A DNA stretch of 64,000 bases from Alentia gelatinosa (GCA_950022655.1 OX465589.1:23190126-23254125), one strand, 5' to 3'. Numbered from the stretch's first letter, positions 12,666 through 25,916 are shown. Notes: generated by a model from the letters alone, not told the origin. A program made the numbers and translations.

Positions 12666-13411
12666 TATTTGCCTGTTTTTCACCTTCCGACTTTACCTCA
12701 CCTCCGATAAATATGTTGCTTACTACCGACAATTCCTTTTTATCACTTTGGTCATAAGTCAGCAGATGGGAACAAAAAAAAAATCGGCAACAGATTTTAT
12801 GTTCTATCTTTGGTGTATTTTTTAACCACTTCACGACAAAATAGTTGCGTACAGATTCAACATGGACTGCTTTTTTGTATCTGAATTGTGTCAGATGTGT
12901 TTAGGGAACTAATCATGTTCATCTTTATCTGATCTTCTCTATTAGTAATGATATCAGAATTATAATAACTTTCAAAACTGTACATCCTACCAAACAATTT
13001 CACACTGGCAACAAGACTATGGTCAAGGAGTCACAAATATGAACTCTTGAAAAAAGATCATAGCGTATCACAGTGTATCAATAACAATACTGAAAACCCA
13101 GTGGCGTCAAGTCACCTAGGAAGACTTATGATAAACCACCTTTTCTATTCCATCACCCCCGAAACACTCCTAATGTAAGGTCAAACAACTCTAGATGCAA
13201 CCGTTCTACTTAGTTATTAGACACGATAAGGGTGGCATTGTTACAGTAAAAATTGATAGGTCAGTTAGCCAGGCCTTAGATAAGCTAGCTTACGAATCTG
13301 TAAAGTATTTCTATTTTCTAAAGTGTCTTATCTTAGATAAACAAGACCAAGGGTTTTCATTATAAAAAAATATTGCAAACAAATGTTACATTGTACTATC
13401 AAAATATTTAT
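12666..13411. other. No gene recognised
   Basis: AT-rich sequence with no supported exon, RNA gene or repeat structure. Confidence 0.4.
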
Positions 13412-13560
13412 ATAGAACGTCCTGACCAGGCTGTACAAGTCACAGAACGAGATGCTGATTTACGGTATGTACGGACCGAGGCGTTTACGCCGAGTTCCGT
13501 ACAAACGGTAAATCAGCATCGAATTCTGTGACTTGTACAAGCATGGTTGGACGTTATATA
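13412..13560. repeat. Palindrome of about 145 bp
   Basis: The arms 'ctgtacaagtcacagaa' and 'ttctgtgacttgtacaag', then 'gatgctgatttac' and 'gtaaatcagcatc', pair around a short hairpin (gaggcgtttacgccga). The structure can extrude as a long hairpin. Its sequence is not shared with the other palindromes, except for the nested layout. Confidence 0.7.
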
Positions 13561-14064
13561 TTTACTATATACCCAAAATTTAAAAAAAAATCAATTTCAT
13601 TTTTCTTAACAACCAAACTTTTAATAAATGTGTATGGGTAGGTAGTCCGTATTTTGGTGTACGGACCACTGGTCCGTACAGTATTTTTACGTCATATACC
13701 GAAACGGTGCGTATTTACAGTATATACGGCATGGATATATAGTAAATCATTGAGTTCTCTACGGAGCGAATGTACACTGGAAATACGCTGTACTTAAAAA
13801 ACGGTTCTCATCTTTCAAACAAGGATAGGCCTTGATTAGGAAAAACATAAAGACGAATCCTTTTATTGTCCTTCTGAACTGTTGTATAACTAATCACAAT
13901 CCCGGCCCAAATCGTCCTTGAGCTATATTATTGTTATGTAGGATACCTCCACAGGTGTCCTTACTGAGGGTGTTAGTCTAACAAACCACTAAATGATTAA
14001 TGTACACATTAAATAGCAGTCCTACAGCCCTTCTGACAATCAAAATAATCTGAAAGATCAGCCT
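13561..14064. other. No gene recognised
   Basis: AT-rich. Near 13660-13735 short words recur ('gtacggaccactggtccgtac', a small palindrome), but there is no exon. Confidence 0.4.
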
Positions 14065-14140
14065 GTCTTGGATTTGAACTTGGGCCCCCCCGATTACCAA
14101 TCTTTCTAACCAAACGTCCCCACAAGGCACCCATGACAGA
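14065..14140 (-). repeat. tRNA-like SINE head
   Basis: On the minus strand the sequence reads GGGGACGTTTGGTTAGAAAG, a run of G, then CCAAGTTCAAATCC. The second half fits a pol III B box and the first an A-box-like arm. I infer the 5' tRNA-derived head of a SINE rather than a functional tRNA, because the arms do not fold as a clear cloverleaf. Confidence 0.4.
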
Positions 14141-14574
14141 CAGAAAGCCTACCAAGAAGGCTTTCGTTATGAAATAACCCTAAATAAGGATAAAGGTAAT
14201 GATCAGGACAAAGTTTATTTATATACACTGCCTCTCACTATAAAGACAAGGAGGTAGGCTGGACTGACATGACGCAATCATAGATTACCGAACCTATTAT
14301 TTACCCATGTTTTCTGAGGTGGTTACGGTTACTGGTGGTTACGGCATCTGTAACCATGATACTGCAGGATAGAACTCAGTGACGTAATAGGTAAATAAAC
14401 AACTTCTGCTCTGCAGGAAATAATTGAACGTATTTCATAGGTTTATTACTTCATAAGTGTTATTGACTATAGTAGATGCCCCAACTATCGCAAGTCCATA
14501 AAAACTACGGCGCTAATTGCAGCGCACACATTGACACCAGTGTGGCTGCCCTTGTGCGCGGGTGCGATGTGTCA
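14136..14574. other. No gene recognised
   Basis: Contains the short duplication 'ggttacggttactggtggttacgg' near 14322-14345. No exon is supported. Confidence 0.35.
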
Positions 14575-15026
14575 AGGGGGCGTCCACCAACCACGACAAG
14601 GCTACGACAATGGCTTTCCGACAAGGTCCACGACAGGCCTACGAAAAGCGTGTCGTAGCCTTGTCGTGGTTGGCGGACCCTAGTTCCCGACAAGAGTCTA
14701 CGACAAGGCCACGACAGGCTGCGACTGGAAGCTTGTCGGGGGCCTGTCGGGGGCCTTCCGACAAGGCTATGACAATATCGAACATGTTCGATTTTTGCTA
14801 CGACTAACCCTGTTGTCATGGAGTGTTGTGGTTTCCTCGATATCACTGTCATAGTGTGTCGGTACCATGGACGCCTTTTTTACGGCTACCACCGACCTCT
14901 ACGACACGCCCCGACAGCGCTGTCGCAGAGCTGCCCTTCTCACGACAAGGCTACGACAAGGCGCCGATAGAAACTTTCTTGTCTGAGGTTGTCGTAGCAT
15001 TGTCGTGGTTTGTGGACGCCACCCTT
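14575..15026. mobile_element. MITE of the CGACAAGG family, copy 1
   Basis: The termini AGGGGGCGTCCACCAACCACGA and its inverted partner at about 14998-15026 are flanked by CA on both sides (14573-14574, 15027-15028). The interior is packed with variants of 'ccacgacaaggctacgacaa' in both orientations, so it is internally repetitive. It includes a smaller hairpin at 14586-14690. A related copy lies at 17426-17857. No transposase is present. Confidence 0.75.
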
Positions 15027-15119
15027 CATCTTAAAATGCTCATGACATCCGACGGATTCGTCTAACAGGTACGGCGTACTTCCTCGTATATTTGTATAGG
15101 AAACCCTCTCATGTACTTA

Positions 15120-15793
15120 AGGCCCGGCCCCATCAGAGAGACGGATTCGTCGCACATTTTAATGGACCCATAAACGCCGCTCGACCCTGTTTTATTGCTC
15201 CAACTGCGATGGATTTGTTACACTCAATCTCAAGTAAAGTACTGGGTATGCCACATTGGTGGAATGGAATCATCGCAGCGCTACACCAGTGGTATCAATT
15301 TATGATAATCAATAATGTAAAGATATTAGATATGATTTATATTCACAAAGATATGCACATATAATTACATTTAGGAAAGGAAAAAAACACAAAAATAGAC
15401 ACAGTCTTACAACTACAGCCACAGCCTTCCGTTTTCACAGCTTGTTTTGCTATCACACCTTCTAAGACATGGTGCTGTCATACCAGTATGTGCTAATCAT
15501 TCACAGCAGTACACACCATGTACCAGAGGTATTGACTCCCTTGCTCGAATTCAACAGGCTTTTAAACATACTTAATATAGGAAGCACTCCATGCCTGTGC
15601 GACGGATCCATCATACATCATCTCATGATGTGCGATGCAACGGATTCGTCGCATCGCACACGCGTGCAAGTCCGGCCACACTGGTGAGATCGTGTGCGAT
15701 GTGACGGACGGCGCCGTTTTTATGACCCTCGGCCGCCGTTTATTATATTTTAAGGACGTGCGACGAATCCGTCTCTCAGATGGAGCCGGACCT
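15120..15793. mobile_element. MITE with AGGCCCGGCCCCATC termini
   Basis: A 674-bp element flanked by TA on both sides. The left end AGGCCCGGCCCCATCAGAGA continues to 'gacggattcgtcgcac'; the right end is its complement with small changes (gtgcgacgaatccgtctctcagatggagccggacct). The interior repeats 'gcgacggatcc/gattcgtcgca' words. Fragments near 21700-21870 and 32500-32620 share such words. It has no coding capacity. Confidence 0.75.
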
Positions 15794-17425
15794 TATACTG
15801 CATTGTAGTTACAAAGGCTACCCTGACCACTGGTACTTTGGCACCTGCTACAGTTCATAAACATTTAACAGCTTGGGTGTCAGGCCTCAGATCTAAAAGT
15901 TGTGAAAATGGCAGGCTGTGGCTGTAGCCTACGTGTGATTCTGATTCCTTTTAACAGAGATGGCAATTTTCCTATTTTCCAAGGAAATCCTTGTTTTCAT
16001 TTTCAGTTTATGAAATTTATGTTTTCTTGTAAACTATGTGGTAATTCTTCACTTAGAGAAAGGAAATTGGGCCTCATTCACACCAATAAACAGAAGTTAA
16101 AACCTCCCCATACACCCCAGCCCCATTCTTTGGCTTACACAGGGTTAAAATAAACACCTCGTTGGTGAAACCGTTCCGACAAAAGTGTCCCTTAACGCAG
16201 GCTGTTACCTTACGCGGGGTTTCCGTTAGGCGGGGTTCTACTGTATATAGGCCTACACATATGCATAAAACAGACGCGCGTGTCTTGAATATACTACACA
16301 CACAGTGCTGCATATGAGTAGAGGTTACCACTTGTAAAGCGTGGTCTTAAAGGATTACGTAACTTATATAGCCACATGGCTGTCGTCCAGTTACAGGTTC
16401 GGACACGATCTCCGACTCTCAGGCATGCAAATCCCACCTTCTATAATAACCCTCTTCTGTTCGTATAGAAAATATGTAGATCTACCAATGTGAGTGAGAC
16501 AATCAAGTTCCTACCCGGCCCTTGGTAATTCTTCACCTGTCAGCGTACTATGGTATCTCTCAACGATGTAAAAAAGCTACTGTTGTTGATGGAAAGAAAG
16601 CTGCTCTTGCTTACAATCAACTGCAGCACGAACAGGTGCTTCTGGCTCACGGCAGCTTGCAGTAAGCTGTATCACATACCCACACATTGTAGGCATCATC
16701 GGTGGGACAGGTACAATCTAGAAGTACTGTTATCTAAAATCCAGGCTGACTTACCTCGGAGAGTCCCATGTCTATAGCTAGTTCCAATCAACACCTATGT
16801 CTTGCTAACGGTGCGTGTCAGTGCCAAGCCCCAGCATCACTTTCTCCACCACAGCTCCGTGCATGCATGTATACGCCAGCGGAAAACCGGACAGACGTCC
16901 CAGAGCGACACTCTGCGGGGTTCAGTTGGGGTCGAACGTTGTGTACTGAGCGGATTACATATACGTGACAAGATGCAATGGTGGTGCTACCGTTCATGGT
17001 TATAAATAAACATACGGAAGTCGCTAGGATATAAGTAAGGCGGAGCTATTTTCAGTGAATATGGAAAACTCTCCGCGAAGTCGCCTCGCGCTGTGATTTT
17101 TTTTTCGCCCCAAAACAAACCTGCCCAGTTTGTGCATTTTAAAAAGAGATATACCGTTATTTATCTGCTTTAATGTGTGAGGAATGTTGAGTATATCAAA
17201 TGTGATGTATTTTTCTGGTTTATTTGCTGCAGTACAAGAGGATGTTAACATTGCGTCTTCAAGTTAACATATAGGATGCCTCAGGCTAAATTGCTGTGGG
17301 ATTTCTCCATAACAGGCAATAACTTAAAATCGCGGGCTGAGTTTTCCTGTAACCTTTTCAATAGTTGGGGAAAGCATAGAGTCGTCACTGCTCCGAGTAG
17401 TACATCACTACATGCACACATATTA
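15794..17425. other. No gene recognised; one solo transposon end
   Basis: Apart from the short repeat at 16167-16245 I see no supported exon. Open frames here are short and lack splice context. Confidence 0.4.
16167..16245 (-). repeat. Solo end of a pogo/Tigger-like transposon
   Basis: On the minus strand this begins TACAGTAGAACCCCGCCTAA and continues with 'cggaaaccccgcgtaagg'. It resembles pogo/Tigger-type terminal repeats (CAGTAGAACC...). A related segment lies in the opposite orientation at 59875-59961. Only one end is recognised here. Confidence 0.4.
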
Positions 17426-17857
17426 AGGCGGGCGTCCACCAACCACGACAAGGCTACGACAAGTGTCGACATGAAAGTTCCAATCGCAGCCTTGTCGCAG
17501 CCTTGTCGGGAGAAGGGGGTTTTACGACAGTGTTGTCGGGGCGTGTCGGGAAGTGCACGCTCCACCAAAATTTCCTATCGTAGGCCCCTGCGACACGCTC
17601 CCGACACGCCATGACACTCCACGACAAGGGTCCAATTGTTGGAAAAATCGAACATGTTTGATTTTGTCGTAATCTTGTCGGAAAGCTCCTGACAAGCTTC
17701 CAGTCGCAGCCTGTCGTGTCCTTGTTGTAGTCTTTTGTCGGGAACTAAGGTCCACCAAACACGACAAGGCTACGACAAGCCTTCCAATCGTAGGCCTGTC
17801 GTGGACCTTGTCGGAAAGCCATTGTCGTAGCTTGCCGTGGTTGCTGGACGCCCCCTT
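17426..17857. mobile_element. MITE of the CGACAAGG family, copy 2
   Basis: A 432-bp element flanked by TA on both sides. The left end is AGGCGGGCGTCCACCAACCA, the right end TGGTTGCTGGACGCCCCCTT. The interior is composed of 'cgacaaggctacgacaa'-type words in both orientations. It is related to 14575-15026 and both carry 'aaatcgaacatgttcgattt'-like sequence. Confidence 0.75.
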
Positions 17858-18603
17858 TAAGCATGTACAAAGCACTAGTAGGCGCAAAACTCTGGCAACA
17901 TGTTCCAAGCCAAAACATTTATAAGAAATGCCAACAGGGCGAGTGCCAAGACCAAATAACTTACTTACTTACATTGAACGATGATACAAAATAAAGTAAT
18001 AGCAACTTTCAAAAGATTAATGTTTCTTTATAGAAACTACAGTTTTCGCACAACCCTCCAGGGAACCAGCATACAATCCGACAAGTATCAGTCAGGTACC
18101 AGCTGAATGCAATCCTGCAGTGCAATAGTAAAATGGTGGTATTTACCTGGCCTAATAAATGAAGGGGAATAGGCCGGGTTTTCAGCTATACCTCATGACC
18201 CACTGGTGATTGATAGATTTGAACCCTACAAAGGCAGCTGTAGAAGTGGCAGGTTTGCTGGGTGCCAAGTGGGTTACAGAGAATTACCCATAAGCTGAAC
18301 TTTTTTTTCATAATTCCACTTTCTTTCATCAAGGATGGACAAATCATTTTTTCTAGCTATAATGTCTGGGTGTTGCACTCTTTATTGAACGTCTACAATA
18401 CTTTCATTCAAATCAATTTCTATTCACAAAAAAATCTTGCATTCAATCAAAACAACAGTTCATTTCAAGAACGAAGAAGAGCTCAATATACATTTTATAA
18501 AGTCACTTTTGATCACATAGGCTAACAATCAAAGATTTTTCAAACATGTCAATATGAGCAGGCAGCCATATACCTTCCCATTATTTCCAGACAATAACAA
18601 ACT
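17858..18603. other. No gene recognised; third copy of the 46-47 kb repeat
   Basis: About 18187-18297 (acccactggtgattgatag ... caagtgggttacagagaa) matches 46440-46555 and 47225-47335, in the same orientation. The rest is AT-rich without a supported exon. Confidence 0.45.
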
Positions 18604-18860
18604 CTGACGTAATTAGAAGGAAACCCACGAGATGGAAATAGCTTGGGCCGTACTCCCGACTCCCGTCTTGTGGAGTGCAGACCAAGTTATTTTCATCGAG
18701 TGGGTTTCTCATTTTATCTCACCCCGTATAACATTATTTATCGATAAAATGAATCACCCAATTAGCCATTGAGTATTGGGTACACGAACTTCACGGCCGT
18801 GGAGCTCGAGTTCCTAATGTTAAGCCTATAGAGAAAAATACCGGGGTGAGATAAGTTCAA
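18604..18860. repeat. Bipartite hairpin element, diverged family
   Basis: The left part is a palindrome with arms 'gaaacccacgagatggaaata' and 'tattttcatcgagtgggtttc'. The right part (18716-18855) is bounded by TATCTCACCCC and GGGGTGAGATA. The two-part layout mirrors 2768-3024 and 12361-12665, although the terminal sequence differs. Confidence 0.55.
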
Positions 18861-20316
18861 GAACCACCAGCTTACCGAGCAGACCCCCTGTGCAAAAGTG
18901 GGCCAAAGTGTATCCCCAGACCACTCAAATTAAAGCTGGTATACAATGACTTTGTCAGAGTCCGGCTTGGAGTAAAGAGAAATTTGATATATGTTGGGTA
19001 AATTTTAGATTTCAGTATAACAATTTATATTGGACAGTAATACAACATAGAGATTGGTGTATTACAAATTGTGAGTATGAAATTGATAGTATTAACATGA
19101 ATGAGAATTGAGTAATACTTGAGTATTAGGAATTACATGTGATTTATACAGAGAGTATAAAACGGTATTTGAGTGAAGAATATATGTAATACAAGTTATG
19201 AATTTATCAAATGTAAACACCCCAAAAGATGTTGTCTATCTAGGGTGGGTGGGAGGAAAAACTGTCGTGTCAGTCTCTGTGGTGCGCAGACGACTGCGGT
19301 ATCACATGACCATGAGTAGTCTATAAAACGTCTGGTAGAGGGGGCGTAAGCGCGGCATACGAAGCACCCTCTGAAGTCATTATAATTCACCACGTTCACT
19401 CCAATCCATTCTCATTTTAAAACATTCTTATCTCAAATTATATTAAATACTTGAATAAAGACTTTTGCCTAGCTACCTAGTGGCTGTAACTAATGTAGAT
19501 ATATGATATTTGGATTGCAACACTTATATGTCTGATATATTGAAATTCTTTCATCTTAGGTCTCAGTGAATGATTTCTATTATTTTAGCAAGAATCTTTA
19601 ACAAATATTGTTAATTGGTTGCCTGAGATATGTATTGGCGCATCTGTTGAATCGTAGCGTGTGTCGGTACCGTAGTCGCTAAACCGTAGTCGCTAAACCC
19701 GTTCCGACACACTGCGACACACTCTGACAGAGCCCTCCCGATAGCTCCCGATTGGGAAATTTCTTATCGTACATAAAGTTTTTCGTAGTTTGGCGGGACA
19801 GTGGGTGCCTGGCTTTATACTGTTCGGGTTTTGCTGCAGTCATATTTGTTCATAGCATAATATAGTCATGGTGGCAGAGTGTCTTCACACCATGTCACAG
19901 ATCCCTGGGGGAGTTTAACAATGTGGTCCTAGGAGAGTTATGCCTGCAAGAGGGGTCCTAGGACAGTTTACGTTTAACTATAAAGAGAATTTTTTTTAGC
20001 GAGGGACTGTCTTATCCAAGCATCTTCGCCAGAACAATATAAGAACCAACCACTTCAGTGTTTAACCCAATCCTTACGAACGAATTTTGTACTGCATCGT
20101 GTAGGTGGCGATGCCAGCTCATGTGTATGGTTGGTAAGGGCGAGCACCAAATTTCACAAATGGTGTCATGTGACGTGATTTTTGTCACCATGGCAACCAT
20201 TTCATATATTTTTTCAATAATTATGTTGGTCATATCGAAATACATATTTTGTGTAAAGATGGTGTGAAAGTATCAAGTATTTCATGAATTATGGGCCTAA
20301 ATTGTAAAATGTCAAA
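18861..20316. other. No gene recognised
   Basis: AT-rich. Near 19660-19700 'ccgtagtcgctaaa' is repeated in tandem, followed by words (cgacacactgcgacacac) like those of the CGACAAGG MITEs, but no boundaries are visible. No exon is supported. Confidence 0.4.
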
Positions 20317-20422
20317 TGATGCCATTTGGCATCATTCGCCCGTGGCTGGGGAATGCCATATGGCATCATTCGCCCGTGGCTGGGGAATGCCATAGTGGCA
20401 TCATTAGGAAGGAAAGGGTTAA
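20317..20422. repeat. 34-bp tandem array of palindromic units, ending at TTAA
   Basis: Units of 34 bp begin at about 20319 and 20353, with a third partial unit. They centre on ATGCCATTTGGCAT, ATGCCATATGGCAT and ATGCCATAGTGGCAT. The right end is AAAGGG followed by TTAA (20419-20422), as in the TTAA-flanked family. The left end of the element was not found. Confidence 0.7.
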
Positions 20423-22940
20423 CAAGTTTGACCCACATCTTACAAACTGTCCTCCACATACCCGAAAGGGTCCTAGATGGGGGACACCTATATGTCTTAG
20501 ATTATTCAAATTCACAAAGAAAACCTTATTTATCAGTTTAACTAGAGGAAATATGTTTATTATGGTATGTAATACAAAATGGCAGTGTTAGAGGGGAAAT
20601 ATCATAAACGTTCAGTTAGATTACAAATTAGGAAATTAGTTACCACAACCCCTACTATGTGGCACTACCTGCAGTTCTTAGGAATTCTCCTCCATAAGGA
20701 GCCCACAGCTGTCTTACAGCCTGTTTTGTCCTACCCTGGGACCGAATTCAGTCCTAGCAGACTAATTATGCAGGATTTTCCTCTCTACTGGGACACCATT
20801 TGTTTAATAGGAAAGGTCTTTCGTCCTAAAATTTGTCTTAGATTGCTGGCATGATCCTAGGAGGATTCTTCTTCTAGGTCCAAAACGTATTAAACGGGGC
20901 CCAGGGCCTTTACTCAGGTGCCAGGTATCAAAAGGTGTGTGAGCAAAGCAAACTGTGAAAATTACAGGATATGACCGAGGATTTAGTCCTGTACTTCTGG
21001 ACATTGATCCACAAGCAATAGGAGATGCTAGTTGAATATAAAAGACATATCATTACATGATGAATGAATGAATTACATCATCAATGCATAGCTTCAAAAG
21101 AGCCATCGCCAACCTGCCCAAGCTATAGCTATATTGAACTTTGTGTAAACTACACTGGGCCTGTGTTTGGCATAGCATGGCCTTCCTCTTATTCCTCATA
21201 ACCATCATCATCCTTCTATTTTGTACTTACTGATTACCATTTACTCTTTTACACCATTTGTATGTCAATCAGTTAATCAATTAATTAATAAGCTCTAATT
21301 ATTATCACCTCTTGTAATTTACATGTGATTTGGTTATTGACTATATTGACTTTGTAAACAGTCCGGATTTTTTATTATACTTATAATGGAAGACCACCTA
21401 CTTTAAGGTGAATTATATGTGAAATAAAAAAAAAAGAATAAAAGAAGATAGTCAGAGTGGTAAATCACAAAAAACCAGACACAGTAAGTTTTGTAGATGA
21501 TGTTATTATTAAAACCAAGGTGTACAATGGTAGTTACATACGTGGTATCAAAAAGTTTTCACGACGTTTCGCATGGTGTTGAACCAGCTTCTTCAGGTGA
21601 TTGATGATTGTTTGGTCATACCCGTTTGAAAATTCAGGATTCCATGCATATCTCCTTTGACAAACTTAAATGATGTTTCAAATCTTGCAAACAAAAACAT
21701 AAGTGGATACAGAAGCATCGAAACTATTGCATCGCACCAGTTGGGCGTACCTATGGATTTTCCTGTGACCGAGTGCAATGGATCGGTTGTAGTTTGGGTA
21801 ATGGAATATGTTCGACGGGCATTTATGGATCCATAAGTTATGTGCTACGGTTGCGCCGTACCAGTGGGGCAAGTTTCTAACTTTGCATAGTAAAACACCA
21901 AAAAAATAAATCCGTTGGAAAAGCCAATAGGTACACTATTTGCCAATGAATGAAAGATCGTTAAGTGCTGTATGAAGATCCACACAGAAAGCCTGTTCAT
22001 GTATACATTTTAGCCCAATAAAGAACTGTCATCAGTAAATACATTCAGGGTCGCTGGCAAGAATCTGTTCTATCATTTACCAGTCCCTATTTCCGATAAT
22101 TGCATTACGTCAATGCTGTTTAGAGGCGCCTAACGCTGCAATGTTTAGTTAGGCCGCCACTCGGACAAACACAGCTGAGTGTGGCCTCCTGTCTATAGAG
22201 AAACACAACAATCATACCTCGCTGTACAGAGTGTGAACGGTTGGTGTGATTGTCGGAGTGCTTTTTAACGCTATAACAAGTGGAACAAACTAAGACATTG
22301 TATTAAGAAGTCTAAACTTTAGAATTGATATTTGTCTTGGTTTTTTCTCATAGATAAAGATAGGCATATGATGGCCAAGCCTGTCAATGAGTTATTGTGC
22401 AGCCATTTTGGTGTTCCTGTTTTATATAAATCATATCAGAAGTGTTACAAGGGTAATACTCTTCATCATTATCATCCCCCTTTCACCACAATTACTTGTA
22501 TTAATTTGTATTATATTTGGTGTTTAATAAATGATGTATTCAGTGTTTGTATGGTACTGTAACACACAGTGGAAGATCTAACCTCGATTAGAACTGAGGT
22601 TTTATTAATAACAAAAAAAAGATATATTCACGCTATAAAACACACAGTCATTAAATGCTAACGATTATGCAGGTGTAAGTTTGGCTACAGGTATTGAGTA
22701 ACCAAGTACATAAAGTGCGAGGCCAGCCTGTGGAAAATGGTCTATTCTAAATCAATGGATGTTTAAGTAACATCCCAAAACACACATAAAAAATACATAT
22801 GGTCAATACTAAAGTCCTAAGTCAACAGCAGGGAGGGTTCAGCTAAATTGCGACACTGTACTTTGTAGCCTGTGTCTGGAATCAAACTTGATTATCGGTA
22901 TTTCCCCATTTAACTTACTCCTACCTGTTTTTCTATATAC
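20423..22940. other. No gene recognised; dispersed repeat at 22120-22440
   Basis: The segment at about 22122-22262 matches the reverse strand of 7425-7560. Part of 22122-22440 recurs in the same orientation at about 28250-28510 ('gcagccatttt..gtgttcc..gtt', 'tatataaatcatatc'). Words near 21700-21870 resemble the interior of the MITE at 15120-15793. No exon could be supported. Confidence 0.45.
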
Positions 22941-23084
22941 ACAATATTGACTGGTTTCAGATACAAGTGGCCGTATGCTCCGAGGAGTTGACGCGTAGTA
23001 ATATCCGAGCATGTGCGAGGATATTGCGTAGAGTCAACTCCTAGGAGCATACAACCGCTTGTATCTGAAACCAGTCTGTATTGT
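22941..23084. repeat. Nested palindrome, ACAATATTGACTGGTTTCAG family, copy 1
   Basis: The arms ACAATATTGACTGGTTTCAG and CTGAAACCAGTCTGTATTGT pair over about 60 bases. The centre is a second small hairpin, 'atatccgagcatgtgcgaggatat'. Related copies at 44251-44394 and 50454-50596 keep the outer arms and the central hairpin. It is non-coding and most likely a fold-back MITE. Confidence 0.75.
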
Positions 23085-25916
23085 ATTTATTATCCACCTT
23101 TTCTGCACAAGTGGCATGTCAATATCAGTTCGTTTTAGTTATGCACTATTTTTCGATACGCACTTTTTTTCCGTATGCGCCACCCGGAGCATTCAACATA
23201 TCCGTATGCGCCAGGTATGTAAATACACACTCCCTCTGTGTTTTCTATGGACACTTTGTATTAGGTGGATAATAATTTCATTTACACAAGGAAGGAAGCA
23301 ATAAAACAACAGAATTATACGCTGCAGGATGCGGTCGAGAATATATGTATATAGAGAGAATTCAGACTTAGATTGATGTAGAACAAGCTCTTTCCCACCC
23401 TAAAGGCCCTAAGGCTTTGTCCTTCTATCATGAAGTGGTTGGTTCTAATATTGTTCAGCGATGTCCAGACTGGTCACTTGTCTCAAAGTAAAGGTAAGAA
23501 TATAATTGTTCAAGGTTGGATAAAGCACATATCGTACCAAAGTATAGTCCATTGTTCATCGCTGGAAGTTACACATTTACTCTTAATACTAGATATAACA
23601 TGTTATAATACTTGTGAACACGAAAGTCTGGATTATTCAGGATTGGAAAGCAGAGAAAAACTAATATGTAATTGGCGACAAGCAATTGTAATGACTTATG
23701 AGGTCACTGCTTGAATTAAAAAAGAGAAAATACATTTTGGAATGATAAGATTGGAAGTGAATAAGGATTTCCTACCTTTGTGCCTGTGACAATATAATAG
23801 ACCAGAAATGTCTGAGCCATCATCATGAAGGAACAGCCGTAACATGGCCATAAAGGAGACAAGACAACATGAGACTTGAGGTCATTTACGGAACTTAACC
23901 TCATAGCCTGGTTTCGTAAATAACATCAATTACCCGATATTTATCAAAGTGTCTATTTTACATACCAGTGTACAGCACCTCTCTACACAATATATAGGAT
24001 AGAGAGCAGCGGTACACTACTATATAAAGTATGTGCACTGAATTATATCATAAAAACAAATAGATATCCAATATAACTTCTATATCTAACTATCTCAGAT
24101 AGGGATTTTGAAAGGATTCATCATAATTGTTCTTTCTTATATCATCATGATAATTACGATCATAACTATTATACGATGGCTGATTTCTTCGACTACTTTT
24201 ACAGCGAAATTCACACAACAATCAGATCGAGTCATTAAAAGGGAGTTGCGAAAAAAATATTATGATACAAGAGCTAAGTGTTCATTTCAGAATAGAATTA
24301 TTGGCCTTTAAAGGCCAAATGAAACCTTCATGGACCAGTGCACACAGAAACTGAGACCTGTCTGCATGCTACCTGGCCTTGTTCCTCAAAATGGAAGACG
24401 AAACTCTGTTTCTATGTATCCCGATAAAGAAGGTCAACCTTATATCAGGTGGAAAATGATATTTCAAATTGTTTTACCAAAAAATGTTGACTGACTCTTA
24501 GGACATTATTCAAAGGTTACATGAGACTAAATCCTATAAGACATCGAATATTTTTCCCGATTCATCCCGACCATCGGCTTGGTGAGAGTCAGGAATAAAA
24601 TGTCGATGTCTCATACCTATAAGACACCGACATGTAGACTCTTCCTGATCAGACCTCCCCCCCCCCCTCATAACCTCTAAAAATCAACCCGATTGACATC
24701 AAAGAGGGCGGCCGGGAGCATGGCACGGTTGGGCCCCGGGCCGTGTGATAGGTCTATATAGGTAATAATGCAAAGTTTAATAACTTCTGTTCTTTTTAAT
24801 ATATCAGAAAACGGGTTTGAGATCTAAAATCCCCTCTGTTTCACCTACAAATCAACATAAGGAACTTCTAATCCGGACTTGGGGATAGGTAGCATCGCTA
24901 TTCAAACGGTCAACTCAGAATCGGTAACAATCGGAGAAAGTGAATACATCGAAATCTTAAGGTCTAGGAGAGTCGGTCATATCTGACATGGTAGTAATTC
25001 TCGACGTGTCGGGATATGCCATAAAATCGGGTCGGTGAAGTGCGTACATCGGCCCGATTGACGCAGATTGTCACAGACCCGACAGATCTGTCGGGCAAAG
25101 GTAGAATCGGACAGAGCCGTCGGGTCGGGTCATATAAATTTTAATAAGAAATCCTTTTAAAGAAATGATAGAAAGTATCGGAAAATGTCACTTCAGCTAG
25201 ACGCAATTCTACTGGTATTGCGTTCCCGAGTCTGCCACACACCTGTTGATTTACTTCATGCACACCAGGTGGCAACAATAGCCATGTAGTGGTGTGGATG
25301 CCATGTGCTGTGAATCAACTGAAGATGAATTTTATAGATCATTACTTGTTTTCGCCTACACAATCAATACATTTTTATACACCAATAGATATTTTTTCAT
25401 GGTCGTGTGATATATATTGTCATTGCCGTCAAAAGGTCACCATTTCAGGTGGTTAAGAGAATGATACTTGTTAGCCCAGTCGTACAGGTATATCCGTAAA
25501 ATACAGAACATAGATTTTAGCCAGCTGGCTTATAAAACGCTTCCCTTTAATCAACTAGATGTTGGTTAAGGATCATAAGATGTTCTCTCTTGATTTGATT
25601 GATGTTAGGCATCCGACAATTGAGTCTATAGTTTCACATCTCTGTAGCGTAGAAGTATTTCATATCTAACAGTGTTATAACGGTTTTCACTCTACGCCGC
25701 TCAAACAAGAGTCCGATGGCGAATCAATTTCCAGAAAAATTCATTGATATAAGTTTCACTTTATCATTGTTCCTAGCCATCCTACTAGTTGACTGGAGGT
25801 CATCCCTGTCGAATCATAACAGATACATTCTCTTAAGTAATTAATGCCTGCTTCTGGCATCCAGCATCCCAACTCCAGTGTGTGCATGACGGTCTGCTAT
25901 ACTTTTAACGCTTTAA
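23085..25916. other. No gene confirmed; weak exon candidates
   Basis: Two weak candidates exist on the plus strand. A signal-peptide-like ATG frame (23430-23492, MKWLVLILF start) runs into AAAG|GTAAGA. A frame after a pyrimidine-rich CAG (24098-24311) has a hydrophobic stretch and a basic tail. Their phases do not fit each other directly. Near 24540-25130 are several inverted words (cgggtcgg / cccgacc) without clear ends. No other exon is supported. Confidence 0.35.
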
